A DNA stretch of 64,000 nt from Dactylorhiza incarnata. Taxonomy: Eukaryota > Streptophyta > Magnoliopsida > Asparagales > Orchidaceae. Location of the stretch: the NCBI GenBank assembly GCA_033032865.1, contig JAWHQI010000278.1:496001-560000 (forward strand), in the 5' to 3' direction. Of this stretch, positions 52,749-64,000 are shown piece by piece. Positions within the stretch are counted from its first letter, which is position 1, and each line of letters begins with the position of its first letter. Both the position numbers and the translations under genes were made by a program. Below the pieces are notes generated by a model. The model searched no databases. It was not told the DNA's origin and saw only the letters and a program-made list of their open reading frames with translations.

Positions 52749-53430
52749 GCCGGCTGGATCTCCTCCAGGACTTGGATGTTAAAGATTGCTGGTGGGATCT
52801 CCAGAGTTTATTTCAGAAAGTGATTTTTCAGCGATCTGAAATATTTAAGACCGCCGGCTGGATCTCCTCCAGGAATTGGATGTTAAAGATTGCTGGTGGG
52901 ATCTCCGGAGTTTATTTCAGAAAGTGATTTTTCAGCGATCTAAAATATTTGAGACCGCCGGCTGGATCTCCTCCAGGACTTGGATGTTAGAGATTGCTGG
53001 TGGGATCTCCAGAGTTTTATTCAAAAAGTGATTTTTCAGCGATTTGAAATTTTTGAGACCGACGGTTTGATCTCCTCCAGGACTTGGATGTTAGAGATTG
53101 CTGGTGGGATCTCCAGAGTTTTATTCAGAAAGTGGTTTTTTCAGCGATCTGAAATATTTGAGACCGCCGGTTTGATCTCCTCGAGGACTTGGATGTTAGA
53201 GATTGCTGGTGGGATCTCTAGAGTTTTATTCAGAAAGTAGTTTTTTTAGCGATCTGAAATATTTGAGACCGCTGGCTGGATCTCCTCCAGGACTTGGATG
53301 TTAGAAATTGCTGGTGGGATCTCCAGAGTTTTATTTGGGAAGAGGTTTTTCCAGCGATCTGAAATATTCGAGACCGCCGGCTGGATCTCCTCCAGGACTT
53401 GGATGTTAGAGATCGCTGGTTAGTTTTCCA
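52749..53430 (+). repeat. 105-bp tandem array of element F, right part
   Basis: About six and a half further copies, continuing the array interrupted by G. They are more diverged than the left copies, and the last unit decays near 53430. Confidence 0.9.
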
Positions 53431-54682
53431 GAATAGTTTTTTGAACAGAGCTCGAGGCATTTGGAATCGTTATCTAGAAATATCTCCTAATTATTCTTAT
53501 AATGAACGGTCTGAATGAATTAAGACCGCAAGCTAAGTGATTACTCTTATTTCTCCAAAGTATACAGAGATGATCATAGGTTCTCTATTTTTGATAAATA
53601 ACGGTCTGAGAAAATCAAGATCGCACGATGTCCGACTAATGAAAAGTTGGGCTCTAAACGGTCTGATATAGTGAAGACCGCCGGTTACGATCTCTCTAAA
53701 AATAGAACGGCCTGAAATATGTGGAATCACGGATTATCTATTATACGAGTTTTATTACTCAAGCAAGTTTCTATTTCTTCAAGAATGAAGCGGTCTGAAA
53801 TATAGGTGATCGCCAGTTATGGATTTTCTCTGGAGTATTAGAGACCGCCACCCGGGTCTCCTCCAAAATATCTTCTAATTAAGAAGTGATGAGAGACATT
53901 TGGAATCATCATCCGAGGACTTCTCTAATATTTACTCTTATGATGGGCGATCTGGGAAAAATGAGACCGCAGATTTAATGTTTTCTTTATCTTGCTATCA
54001 AGCAGCCTGGAATATGAAAGGATATGGGGATATTCATGGGATCCCTTTTCTACTCTTCTACTAAGTAGCAGTCTGAATCGTTTAAGACCGACATTCACTT
54101 CTTAAAAAATGATTCAAAATATACTACAGAGTTCAAGATCATCACTCTTGGATTATCATGATTTGGTTCCTCTACAAAAGACCTCGAATATTGAAGATCG
54201 TCATTTACAAATAGTTGACATCGGAATTATTTCATAACAAAGCAGCTTCAAATAGCCAAAATCAATATCTTCTTAAAAGGCGTTTTGACAACCACAAGAT
54301 CGTCATTCTTAATTATCGATTGTAATTCAAATATGAACAAAATAAGTATCTCATCAGTTTCAGTTCGATTGATCGGCAACAAGTTGTCTCAAGTACTCAT
54401 GTAATATATGTTTTTCCTATACCTGCTCTGACCGTTCTTTTGCAGAGATAGGCAGGTGCTCGCATTTTCTCTTCAGGCACTCGCTTAAAACCAAGTGTTC
54501 GCAAGTCTTCTTAAGAAGAGAAAAAATATTCGCAAGCACGCCTGGCGGTAGGATGTTCGCATAGGTACTTGCACTTTTTCATCACACATGCTCTACTATG
54601 ACAGGAAAGGTAGATCGCGATTCTCGTGGGTAAGTTTTATTTTTTCGAAGTTTTTTCAAAACTTAAAAAAATGCGGGGATTA
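53431..54682 (+). other. 3' internal region of element F with dispersed GCGGTCT/AGACCGC motifs
   Basis: No ORF of note. Single motifs such as ACGGTCTGA, GAGACCGCC, AAGACCGCA and GCGGTCTGAAATATAG recur at irregular spacing to about 54090, as if decayed array units. The purine-rich tract AAAAAAATGCGGGGA near 54666 precedes the 3' LTR. Confidence 0.6.
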
Positions 54683-55821
54683 TGTTTTACCCAGAAATCG
54701 GCGATCCTCTACGAGCTAACATTTTCAGGTACTACAGTATTTTCGGAGATCCGGGGCGGTTTCGTCGAGCCCGGGTGGTCTCGCACAGAGGAGGTCCCGG
54801 GCGACCTCGCGCAGGAGGTCGCCCCTTCCGGGCGCCCTCACGCAGGGGAGGTCGCCCCTTCCGGGCGACCTCGCGCAAGAGGAGGTCGCCGTTTCCGGGC
54901 GACCTCGCGCAGGAGGAGGTCGCCCTTTCCAGGCGACCTCGCGCAGGGGAGGTCGCCCCTTCCGGGAGACCTCGCGCAGGGGAGGTCGCCCCTTCCGGGC
55001 GACCTCGCGCAGGGGAGGTCGCACGTTCCTAGCGACCTCGCGCAGGAGGAGGTCGCACCTTCCGGGCGACCTCGCGCAGGAGGAGGTCGCCCCTTCCGGG
55101 CGACCTCGCGCAGGAGGAGGTCGCCCCTTCCGGGCGACCTCGCGCAGGAGGAGGTCGCCCCTTCCGGGAGACCTCGCGCAGGAGGAGGTCGCCCTTTCCG
55201 GGCGACCTCGCAGGGGAGGTCGCCCCTTCCGGGCAACCTCGCGCGGAGGAGGTCGCCCCTTCTGGGCGACCTCATGCGAAGGAGAGGTCGCCCCTCCTGA
55301 GCGACCTCGCAAGGGGAGGTCGCCCCTCCTGGGCGACCTCGCAGAGGCAGGATTCGGCCCTGAGCTGACTCCTTTTTTATGTCATCTCTTTTCAGGTGAT
55401 TTCCTTCCAGACGATCTCAGCAGGTCCAGACGATCTCAACAGGTCCAGACGATCTCAGCAGATCCGGGCAGCCCGTTACTTTTCAGATCTGCCCGTTCGG
55501 GCAGGCCCCGCGCTTATAAATAGAGGGGTAGGGGTACCAGTTGGTGGACTTTTGGAGGGTTTCCAGCTCCAGCTGGTGACTTGAGCGGTCTCAGTTTTTT
55601 GAGACCGCGGAGACCTTCCCGTCTCCCTTCCGGAGACCTCTCCACCTCTTTTTCAGGAGACCTCTTTTTCACACTTTCTATTGTAACCTCAGCTGTAACA
55701 CAAGCTTTATATTAATAAAATTGTTCATCCTTCAGCTCAGAGTAACCGACCACCCAGCAGTCACACCCCCCATTCTTCAGCTTGAGCAAGTGTGGAGTTG
55801 GTACATTTTTTGGTATCAACA
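54683..55821 (+). repeat. 3' LTR of element F
   Basis: 1,139 bp, about 107 bp shorter than the 5' copy because it has fewer hairpin units (54785-55345) and fewer GACGATCTCAGCAGG units. TATAAATA is at 55515-55522. A perfect stem GCGGTCTCA/TTGAGACCGC core is at 55585-55608. Confidence 0.92.
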
Positions 55822-55826
55822 AGATA

Positions 55827-56782
55827 GAAATAGTTTGTTACAAAGTTAGAGGGCAACAGAGAGACAGATTGGAAAATAATGAGGACATGTTACTAATCGA
55901 GATTTGAAAGGCATTGATACTAGTTCCATATTAGTCCAGGAGGGTATTCCTGGTATCGAAGCTCCGAAATTGCCAAAGCAGCATCATGAGATATTGACTT
56001 TAATCAACATTCTGGGATGGGGAAGTCCACGGGTAGGATATTGCAGAGCAAATATCCATCCTAGCCAATCAACTCAAAATTAGAGAAATTCATTTGCTCA
56101 ACTCAAAAGTGGATTGAGATAGAACTAGGTTTTATCTCACTCCAAGACAGCTAGAAATCACTCAATTTTGAGGCAACTTGAAATTGAATCGAGGACTTGT
56201 TATTGTTATTGTTATTGTGAGTGTGAAGACCCTAAAAGACTTTGTGAGAATACATAGAGCAAGAATTCGAGATTTATATAGGAATAGCAAGATAAATGCA
56301 AGAACAAAATAGTAAAAATTAAGCACTAAAGATAACAAAATCAAAATTCAAAAACTATTGAGTATAGATCTATAGATGTATAAGTACTAATGCGATGAGA
56401 AGAGGACTCATACTCTGAGAACTGGGAACTGAAAAGAAAGAAATTTCAGTGGGAGGGAGCAGAGAAAATAACAGGAACTAAGAACCCTATTGCTGCTCAA
56501 CAAACGTGCTTGAAAGCACAAGGCACGAGCAAAGAGTTAAGTAACTTGGTGAAAATGAAATATTAAAAACTAGCTTTAGCTTTTTATACTAAGTTTGCTC
56601 AATTGGGTTCTAGATTCTTCTATTTAAAGTTAGTCTCTATAACTAATCAAACATTATATTTAAAGGCCATATTTAATATATATATTAATCTTGGTTTGAA
56701 TCCGGAATTAGAAAACAATAAGACAGCTTAACCACCAAGACACAAGAACATATCTACAAACATTCTAAGTTATTATTTATAT
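55827..56782 (-). other. Probable intron or upstream sequence of the host gene
   Basis: AT-rich sequence continuing the host sequence interrupted by element F. It includes a TTGTTATTG microsatellite near 56200. I searched for the missing TFQQAIQ exon of the glycyl-tRNA synthetase here and did not find it. Confidence 0.4.
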
Positions 56783-57192
56783 ATTTGTATACGGGTAACA
56801 GCACAAGGGGGCCCCGTGTGGCCTCGACAGTACCACGACCACAACAGTACCTCGCCTGCCACAGTGCCCCCGCCACGACAGTTGATCCACCCATGCACGG
56901 CTGCTCTCGGACACACGGGTTACGCCCGTGCCTGACGCTACTCACGCAACTCACACTCTCACCAACCCCGATATGACATTAAGCGACAGCTGCAGTACTC
57001 CGGTCAGTGGGAGTGCGAGCGGTGTGAGTAGCTCAGGCACGAGCTTATCCCGTGCGCCCGAGAGCAGTCGTTCATGGGCGGAGCAACTGTCGTGGCGGGG
57101 ACACTGTGGTGGTAAAGGTATTGTTGTGGCCATGGTACTGTCGCGGACGCATAGGGTCCCCTCCCCATGCGTTGTCACTCGTATATAATACA
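56783..57192. mobile_element. Long inverted-repeat (foldback/MITE-like) element
   Basis: Two arms of about 170-190 bp (56783-56960, 57010-57192) are reverse complements with scattered mismatches. For example TATACGGGTAACAGC pairs with TATACGAGTGACAACGC, and CCGCCACGACAGTTG and CACGAGC words occur in both arms. The loop is about 40-50 bp. The element is GC-rich in an AT-rich setting, so insertion is likely. It has no coding capacity. Confidence 0.8.
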
Positions 57193-58003
57193 CTCGAGGG
57201 AACTTAAAATTGAGAATGGACTATAGAAAATCTTCCTCAACATGTCATCTTCTATGGCGTGTATTCCCCTTCCACTCTTCATCTCAACTACTTGTATGAA
57301 ATCCTCACAAAACACACTTAAAGTTGATTATCCTAAAATCTTGCTCCTTTTAGCCTTGTAAAAATAGCTTCCAGCTACCAAAATAATTTTCCATATAATA
57401 TTTAATGAGTTAATTTCTCGTCTCTTCCTTGCTCTCATGTCCCATCTCCAGCTTCACAAATCAATAGATTAATCAATAACCATTAATTAACTATACTTAG
57501 TGAGAAAAGCAATAGAAATCGCATAAATTTGACAACCAAAAGTTAGTATATATAATTTACGATGCCCATAACTAAGTTTAGAGATCCCAGCAACTAGAAG
57601 ACTCTCTTAGTGGTTGGTACTTCATATTATAATGTGGACGGGTAGGAGACGACCATATTAGAGAGAAACTCCTTCGTGGATATATCATCTTAAAAGAAAC
57701 CTGTGTATACATCAAAATACAACCTTGACCACCAACTTCAAATTTGTCTTAGATATTATAATCAGTTAGCAAAAAATCTGAATCTTTACAAAAGATAATG
57801 CTAGTCAGTCTCTCAAGATATCTCCTTTACCATATGAGTGGATAGATAAATGCTCAGATTTCGGGCATCTAACCTTGAACTTGGGCAAATTTCCAATTAA
57901 AACTCAAAAATATATTCTCAAGCCACTAACTACCACAGTAGATGAATTTTAAATAACTATTTCCCCATGAAAATTAATATCTGCGTTCATTAAACCAATA
58001 GAA
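57193..58003. other. Unassigned AT-rich sequence
   Basis: No gene, repeat or transposon end that I can support. Confidence 0.4.
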
Positions 58004-58224
58004 GGCTCATTTGGTTGCTTGTAGATAGAGAACATGTTTTGAAATATGATGATTTTGTTTCTCATTTTATGTGAGAAGATGAAACGCATACATTGAGAAG
58101 GCTTTCCGAGGGTTTGTAGAGCATAAAAAAATGTGCAATTCTAACTAAGTGAACCAAATGATCGATCTAACAAATTCTATTGTTTTGCAAAATTGGTTTA
58201 TAATTTCAAGCAACCAAATGGAGG
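58004..58224. mobile_element. Small MITE
   Basis: About 220 bp with inverted ends: CTCATTTGGTTGCTTG at the left and CTCCATTTGGTTGCTTG as the complement of the right. The interior is AT-rich and non-coding. The target duplication is unclear. Confidence 0.55.
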
Positions 58225-58310
58225 ATGATAATAGTATGTTATCTAAAGCACTTCAATTCTTATAGCCAGGATAAGGCACTTATTAATAGAGCATCATGGA
58301 AAGCATTTTT

Positions 58311-59743
58311 TGTTAGAAATTTTATTTAAAAATATTTAATTTATAATGTTTTATTGGAGCCTACTATGATGTTTCGCTCCTCATAATTGATGAAAAGCTC
58401 CAAAACCAAATAGAGGAAATCCAAATTATTTGGAGGGAAACATTTCATAAAAGAAAGGATGAACTTTTAGTCCCACCATCCTTATCTCCTCTTATGTTTG
58501 TGAGTATATAAAAAAAACTCGTCTTATTTGTTCAAAGGAACATAAGAAGAAACTATGAACCACACGCGCGCAGGCACCGCACCGGACTGGATTTCGGATT
58601 TGGGATTTGGGATTTGGGAATAATTAAATTGAATTGTATTTTTTGTGCAAAATAGTTTTGGTTTTTGAACCACCGGATTTTAGTCAAGCCGACTTGTTTT
58701 TGATAAAAAATTTAAAGTCCATGCTGCTTCGAATAGAAGTTCAAGCTGCTTCGAATAGAAGTCCAAGATGCTTCGAATAGAAGTCCAAGTAGCTTCGAAT
58801 AGAAGTCCAAGCTGCTTCAAATAGAAGTCCAAGCTGCTTCGAATAGAAGTCCAAGCTGCTTCGAATAGAAGTCCAAGCTGTTTCGAATAGAAGTTCAAGC
58901 AACTTGAAATTGCGTCAATATGAATTCGACGCATCTTTTCCTCGACTCGACTTGCGTCGATAATGACTTGACGTAACGTCGAGTAGCGTCGATATGATTT
59001 CGACGCGTCGACAAGGTCTCGACGCAACGTCGAGTAGCCTCGATATGAATTCGACGCAACCTCTGTCGTTTTGCATTTTTCTTCGTTGTTATTACGCGTA
59101 ATTTCATAACCGCTTCTTCACGCGTTTTCTCACCATTACTCTTATACGTTGAAAATCCAACGTTACTCTGCACGATTAAAATCTTACTAATTATAATCGT
59201 TGTTATTATTACGTGTTAATTTTTTACCGTTTTACGAGACTCCTATATAGGAGATTTTCCTGAATCGTTTTAAGACACGCTTTCGGAAAACTGATTTCTC
59301 TCTCTCTCTTGTTCTTGCGACTTTTACCGTGATTTTGTTTTCTTCACATTTGCTTCATCAAGTGGGAGTTCGGGTGCTCTGTGCTTCTTCGGTGTCCGCA
59401 CACATCGGAGTTTTCGGGATCTAGTCGGGTGTTGTACCTTGGAGGAGTGAGCACCGGTTGAAAGACCTGTCGGAGGGTGGTGCAACTTCTTTAGGGCAGT
59501 GATCACACGCATTAGCCAGGCTCGATTATAAACCATATATATTGTGTTCTGATTTCTTTTATTTCTCACCCCTCTGTTTTAAACTCTTGTAAAAATTTTG
59601 TTTTGACAAAACTGAAGTTTTTCATTAGAATCTCTGTTTATTCAAGATTTATTATTATCTTATTATCTACTGATTTTTCAAAAGAGAAAATATATATACA
59701 TATATATACATAAATATAGAAATATATGAAAAATATTCTAACA
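58311..59743 (+). repeat. 5' LTR of copia B
   Basis: Proposed to end at TATTCTAACA (59743), giving inverted ends TGTTAGAA/TTCTAACA and a length of 1,433 bp. A TATA candidate TATATAAA lies at 58505-58512. A 22-bp tandem array and CGTCGA-rich repeats follow. No standard initiator-Met primer site is visible after it. Confidence 0.7.
58716..58900 (+). repeat. 22-bp tandem array in the copia B 5' LTR
   Basis: About eight copies of GTCCAAGCTGCTTCGAATAG plus AA. Because three units equal 66 bp, minus-strand frames run through with a 22-residue period; these are not genes. Confidence 0.9.
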
Positions 59744-59971
59744 ATCTAAAGAAGTTATAAATCCACATCACATAATCTATTGCGAAAGGGTCATGTTAGG
59801 CTATCATCCCACAAATCGCCTAGTACCAGTGAGAGCCCGTCATTGGGTATTCTTTGGGAAGTCCAAAAATAACAAGATAAATAAAATCAAATAATTAAAA
59901 TGATTCTCTCTGTTTTTATTTTCATATGTACTGGAATTTATTTTATATTTTATAAATTTCAGAAATCTGTC

Positions 59972-60820
59972 ATGGCATCTAGATCTGAAGATTTTGTCGG
60001 GATTAAACCCGAAAAATTTAATGGAAACGGCTTTCGTCGTTGGCAAGCGCAAGTAGAATATTGGCTTAACACTTTAGGACTTTTATCTGTCATATTTGAT
60101 GTTCCTGCTGGAGAAACTGAAAACCTCAGCGCTGCAACTGCAGTTGCCTCCTTTCTTCCTTCGTCTTCATCTTCCAGTGCAAATACCACTAGAACTTATG
60201 TTAGACGTATTCCCTATAGAGATCTGGTAGATATAGAATATCATTGTCGCAACCGAATCCTTAATGCCTTGTCTGACAACCTCTACGATGTCTTCATTTA
60301 ATATCGTATGGCTAAGGATTTGTGGTATGCTCTTGAAGCATGTTATAACCTTGATAATGCGGGTATAGAATGTTACAACGTTTCAAACCTCCACAAATTC
60401 AAAATTGATGCTTCTAAGCCTATCAATCCTCAACTCCATCAACTTGATGAAATGTTGTCCAAGATCCGAGCAGATGGCTCAATTCTATCCGAAAATTATC
60501 TAGTGGCATGTCTCATCGATTCTCTTCCTAATTCTTGGTCTGGCTTTAATACTAGACTTCAACATGACCAATCCAACCTGACTTATGTTCAAATACAAAA
60601 TGTTATCTACATAGAGGAGGAACATAAGAACAAGAGTTCTAAACCCCCCAAAGACCATGCTCCTAAAGTGAATCTCACTGAATCTCATGGCAACCATTCA
60701 TCTCACCATCACTTCAAAGGCAAAGGCCATAAGAAACCTTTCGGTCCAGGTTCCCTCCATCAGAAACCTAATCATCCCAAGTATGATCCTTCAAACCAAA
60801 ACCTAGGTAAAGAGAAATAG
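59972..60820 (+). pseudogene. Copia B Gag
   Basis: Begins MASRSEDFVGIKPEKFNGNG and keeps FRRWQAQVEYWLNTLG. A TAA at 60299-60301 interrupts it, and the frame reopens at MAKDLWYALEACYNLDNAG. Further blocks are HQLDEMLSKIRADGSIL and ACLIDSLPNSWSGFNTRL, the copia UBN2-type gag domain. A stop at 60818 precedes the knuckle CFICGCTNHLSTNCFYKK at 60821. Near 60674 the uninterrupted text marks the site where Harbinger 1 is inserted in B'. Confidence 0.85.
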
Positions 60821-61019
60821 TGCTTCATCTGCGGTTGCACAAATCATCTGTCTACCAATTGCTTCTACAAGAAGACAGAACCCGTGATTGGCAAGTCTCG
60901 TGGTGACAAGCCTCAGGTCAACATGATCCAAGCACCGGATCATCTGTCCTTTTTGGAAAGAATCTATATATTCATAAATTAATTCTATTCTAGAAAATAA
61001 AACTTAGATTCTAACCGAT

Positions 61020-62433
61020 CTTCTTTCTGGTGCCAAAGTCATAGGTTGTAGATGGATCTTTAGGAAAAAATTAAATATGAACGGTTCCATAGAAAAATAT
61101 AAGGCTCGTCTTGTTGCTAAAGGCTATGCGCAAAAACAGGTGATAGATTATTTGGATACCTATGCTCCCGTAGCTAGGATTACATCATTTCATGTTCTAG
61201 TAGTCTTAGCTTCGATCCATAAATTAATTATTCATCAAATGGACGTTAAAACCGCTTTCTTACATGGAGACTTAGACGAAGGTCTATATGACTCAGCTTG
61301 AAGGTTTTGTAGTTAAAGGTCAAGAAAATAAAGTTTGTAAACTTATTAAATCTCTTTATGGATTAAAACAAGCCCCTAAACAATGGCATCAAAAATTTGA
61401 TTCTGTAGTGTTATCTTTTGGATTTATGTCTAATGAATATGACAAATATATTAATGCAAAACAAGAAGGAAATGAACATGTTTTGTGATGTCTTTATGTA
61501 GATGACATTTTAATCTTTGGAAATTCAATAAAAATTATTAATAATATCAAAAAAAAATTATCATCTAAATTTAATATGAAAAATTTAGGAGAAACTAATG
61601 TCATTTTGGGAATGAAATTAGCTAAATCTGATTCTATTGTATCATTATCTCTTTCTCACTCGATTGAGAAAATGTTGCATAAATTTAATTCCGCACCTGC
61701 TTCAACTCCTTATGACGCTTAGCTAAACTTTTGTAAAAATTTAGGTAAACCTATTGACCAATATAGGTATGCACAAATGATAGGGTCACTGTTTTATATT
61801 GTTAATCGCACTAGACCCGACATCTCTTATGTCGTAGGCAGGCTTAGTAGATATACTAGTAATCCAAGTGATGATCATTAGATAGCAATAACTAGAATCT
61901 TTAAATACCTTCGCGGAACTGTTGATTATAGTTTAGTATATACGGATTTTCCCGAAGTACTTGAAGGTTATTCAGATGTAAATTGGGTAACTGATTCTTT
62001 AGACGTTAAGTCTACAACAGGTTATGTTTTCCTCCTTGGAGGAGCCGTCATTTCATGGGCTTCTACAAAATAAACTGTGATTTCAAGAAGCACCATGGAA
62101 TCAAAGCTTATAGTTTTAGACACTACATGTGCCGAAGTCGAATGGCTTACAAATTTATTTTCTGAAATTCCTTTAGAGGGAAAATCAATACCTGTTATTT
62201 CTTTGCTATGTGGTAATAAATTTGTGATTGATTTAACTGCTTCAAATAGTACTAATGCTAAAATAAACAAGTTCATGGGAATCAGGTACAAGTCTGTGAA
62301 GCAAAAAAGAAAAGATGTGACATCACTCAATTATGTAAAGTCAGAATTGAATCTGGCTGATAATCTTACCAAGAGATTGTCCCGAAGGGAGATTTTGTTG
62401 TCATCGAGGGGAATGGGACTTAAGCCCACATAA
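61020..62433 (+). pseudogene. Copia B reverse transcriptase and RNase H, decayed
   Basis: Blocks in order: EKYKARLVAKGYAQKQVIDY, MDVKTAFLHGDLDEGLY, KSLYGLKQAPKQWHQKF, a LYVDDILIFGN catalytic site (61494-61526), IGSLFYIVNRTRPDISY, then SRSTMESKLIVLDTTCAEVE and NLADNLTKRLSRREILLSS. Stops occur near 61299, 61486, 61720, 61879 and 62070. The YVDD motif is preserved. Integrase and protease are absent between the gag knuckle and this RT. Confidence 0.85.
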
Positions 62434-63046
62434 TTTGCTGTCAACGGTGGATACCCAACCCAAGTGATTGGAGATCCCATTAATTGGGTTCAATGTGGTA
62501 GAAACGAAGTCGTTGATGTAGCATAGTTGGGAGCACAAATTTAAAGGTTGCGAAAACTTTCTCCCAATTTTTATGATGTTATGCTCTACGTAGCAGTTTA
62601 GGATAAACGTTTAAGTTCTTAATGGTTGTCAAAAGCATATTTCTTTGCGAGATATTAGTTACGAAATATCTCTTAAGGCACCACCTATGTGGGGGTAGTC
62701 ATGAGGCCGTGACTTTGGGATCCGGGCTGAACCCTAAATACCCTCATGAAAAATCAAGGAATGCGCATAATCGTTAACGCGCCAACCGTCATAACTCAAG
62801 GAACAACCAAACTTTTGTGTGTTTATCTAATTTACCGGTCAAAAGTTTATAATTCAAAGCTTCTAGCACATTATACTCTTCGGTAGAGAAAATAAGTACT
62901 AAGTATAGGTTCAAGGTAACCACTTCACATATACTCATTGCATTAGATACAATTTGATGAAGCACTTTGTATTTGATTTTATTTATCATTATTAATATCA
63001 TAATTTATGAAGTTCGTCTTTCGGTTTTTCGCTTTTGTGGGGGATT
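62434..63046 (+). other. Copia B 3' untranslated region
   Basis: Follows RNase H and includes GATTGGAGATCCCATTAATTGG. It ends in the polypurine tract GTGGGGGAT (63038-63046) right before the 3' LTR. No ORF. Confidence 0.6.
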
Positions 63047-64000
63047 GTTAGAAATTTTATTTAAAAACATTTAATTTATAATATTTTATTGGAGCTTAGT
63101 ATGGTGTTTGTGTTTGGCTCCTCATAATTGATGAAAAGCTCCAAAACAAAATTGAGGGAATCCAAATTATTTGGAGGGAAACCTTTCATAAAAGAAAGGA
63201 TGAACATTTATTCCCACCATCCTTATCTACTCGCATGTTTGTGAGTATATAAAGAAAAACACTCCTTATTTGTTCAAAGGAACATAAGGAGAAACTATGA
63301 ACCACACGCGGGCACGCGCGCGCGCACCGCACCGGACCGGATTTCGGATTTGGGATTTGGGGAATAATTGAATTGAAATGTATTTTTGTGCAAAATAGGT
63401 TTGGTTTTTGAACCACCTGATTTTAGTTAAGGCGACTTGTTTTTGATAAAAATTTTGAAGTCCAAGCTGCTTCGAATAGTAGTCCAACAAGCTGCTTCGA
63501 ATAGAAGTCCAAGTTGCTTCGAATAGAAGTCCAAGCTGCTTCGAATAAAAGTCCAAGCTGCTTTGAATAGAAGTCCAAGCTGCTTCGAATAGAAGTCCAA
63601 GCTGCTTCGAATAGAAGTCCAAGCTGCTTCGAATAGAAGTCCAAGCAACTTGAAATTGCATCAATATGAATTCGACACATCTTTTCCTCAACTCGACTTG
63701 CGTCGATAATGACTCGACATAACGTCGAGTAGCGTCGATATGATTTTGACGCGTCGACAAGGACTCGACACAACGTCGAGTAGCCTAGATATGAATTCGA
63801 CGCAACCTTTGTCGTTTTGCGTTTTTCTTCATTGTCATTACGCGTAATTTCCTAACCGCTTCTTTACGCATTTTCTCGCCATTACTTTTATACGTTGGAA
63901 ATCGAACGTTTCTCTGCACGATTAAAATCTTACTAATTATAACCGTTGTTATTATTACTTGTTAATTTCTTACCTTTTTACGAGACTCTTATATAGGAAA
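63047..64000 (+). repeat. 3' LTR of copia B (cut by window end)
   Basis: 954 bp visible, aligned with 58311 onward. TATATAAA is at 63246-63253. The 22-bp array (63465-63650) has about nine units versus eight in the 5' LTR. Confidence 0.88.

Larger units (their letters stand above)
42308..55821 (+). mobile_element. Gypsy derivative F (gag only, pol deleted, repeat-rich; split by G)
   Basis: LTRs at 42308-43553 and 54683-55821 start TGTTTTACCCAGAAATCG and end TTGGTATCAACA. AGATA flanks both sides (42303-42307, 55822-55826). The interior has one intact gag ORF, a 40-codon remnant of the pol C-terminus, a long 105-bp tandem array, and the nested gypsy G. The gag knuckle region and the pol remnant resemble Tat/Ogre-group elements. 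It is a large retrotransposon derivative that needs proteins from elsewhere. Confidence 0.92.
58311..64000 (+). mobile_element. Ty1/copia element B (runs off the window)
   Basis: The 5' LTR starts TGTTAGAAATTTTATT at 58311 and the same sequence reopens at 63047, after the tract GTGGGGGAT. The interior has gag and a decayed RT/RNase H; protease and integrase have been lost by deletion near 60960. It is the same family as B' (3347-15090), and each copy keeps parts that the other has lost. The 3' LTR is cut by the window end. Confidence 0.9.

Noticed and set aside
58680..59173. Leu/Phe/Ser-rich minus-strand ORFs with 22-residue period
   Set aside because: They arise from the 22-bp LTR array of copia B, and equivalents appear at 63266-63773.

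Overview
This window is a repeat-dominated stretch of a seed-plant (most likely flowering-plant) nuclear genome. The plant assignment rests on Ty1/copia and chromodomain Ty3/gypsy retrotransposons primed by initiator-methionine tRNA, PIF/Harbinger transposons with a Myb/SANT-like partner ORF, and exons of a plant organellar glycyl-tRNA synthetase. I cannot name the species.

One host gene is hidden among the transposons. Four minus-strand exons (41417-41467, 15520-15587, 2692-2773, 2545-2608) encode consecutive pieces of the GlyQ-like alpha region of the dual-targeted organellar glycyl-tRNA synthetase (EDD1 type). Their reading phases join exactly and all seven visible splice sites are GT/AG. 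The introns are 25,829, 12,746 and 83 bp. The first exon(s), with the transit peptide, must lie right of 41467, and the rest of the gene lies left of 2545. Most of the window is therefore intron, filled by nested mobile elements.

Layout, left to right. (1) 1-1015: 3' end of a Ty1/copia element and its LTR. (2) 1500-2285: a palindromic array of short GC-rich repeats. (3) 3347-15090: a degraded copia element (B') carrying a second copia element A (3353-8705, LTRs of 101 and 118 bp) and an almost complete PIF/Harbinger transposon (9933-13643). (4) 15912-17667: a non-autonomous Harbinger-like element. (5) 18500-22080: a decayed minus-strand copia. (6) 23700-40080: remnant LTR element E, split by element C (24180-35071, itself split by minus-strand chromodomain gypsy D, 27756-33423) and by a second Harbinger (36212-39400). 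(7) 40080-40841: 5' end of a minus-strand copia. (8) 42308-55821: element F, a pol-deleted gypsy derivative with repeat-rich LTRs, split by gypsy G (47602-52748). (9) 56783-57192: a long inverted repeat. (10) 58311 to the window end: copia B, the same family as B'.

Target-site duplications support the nesting: TGGGT (C), TGTTA (D), AGATA (F), GCCG (G), TGA and TTA (Harbingers), TCA (the Harbinger-like element). D and G look youngest because their LTR pairs differ at only a few positions. No element looks fully intact: D and G keep long pol frames but each has a gag frame break, and G also lacks the zinc knuckle and the protease active site. The least explained items are the 507-residue orphan ORF in C and the hairpin sequence shared by the LTRs and internal repeats of F.
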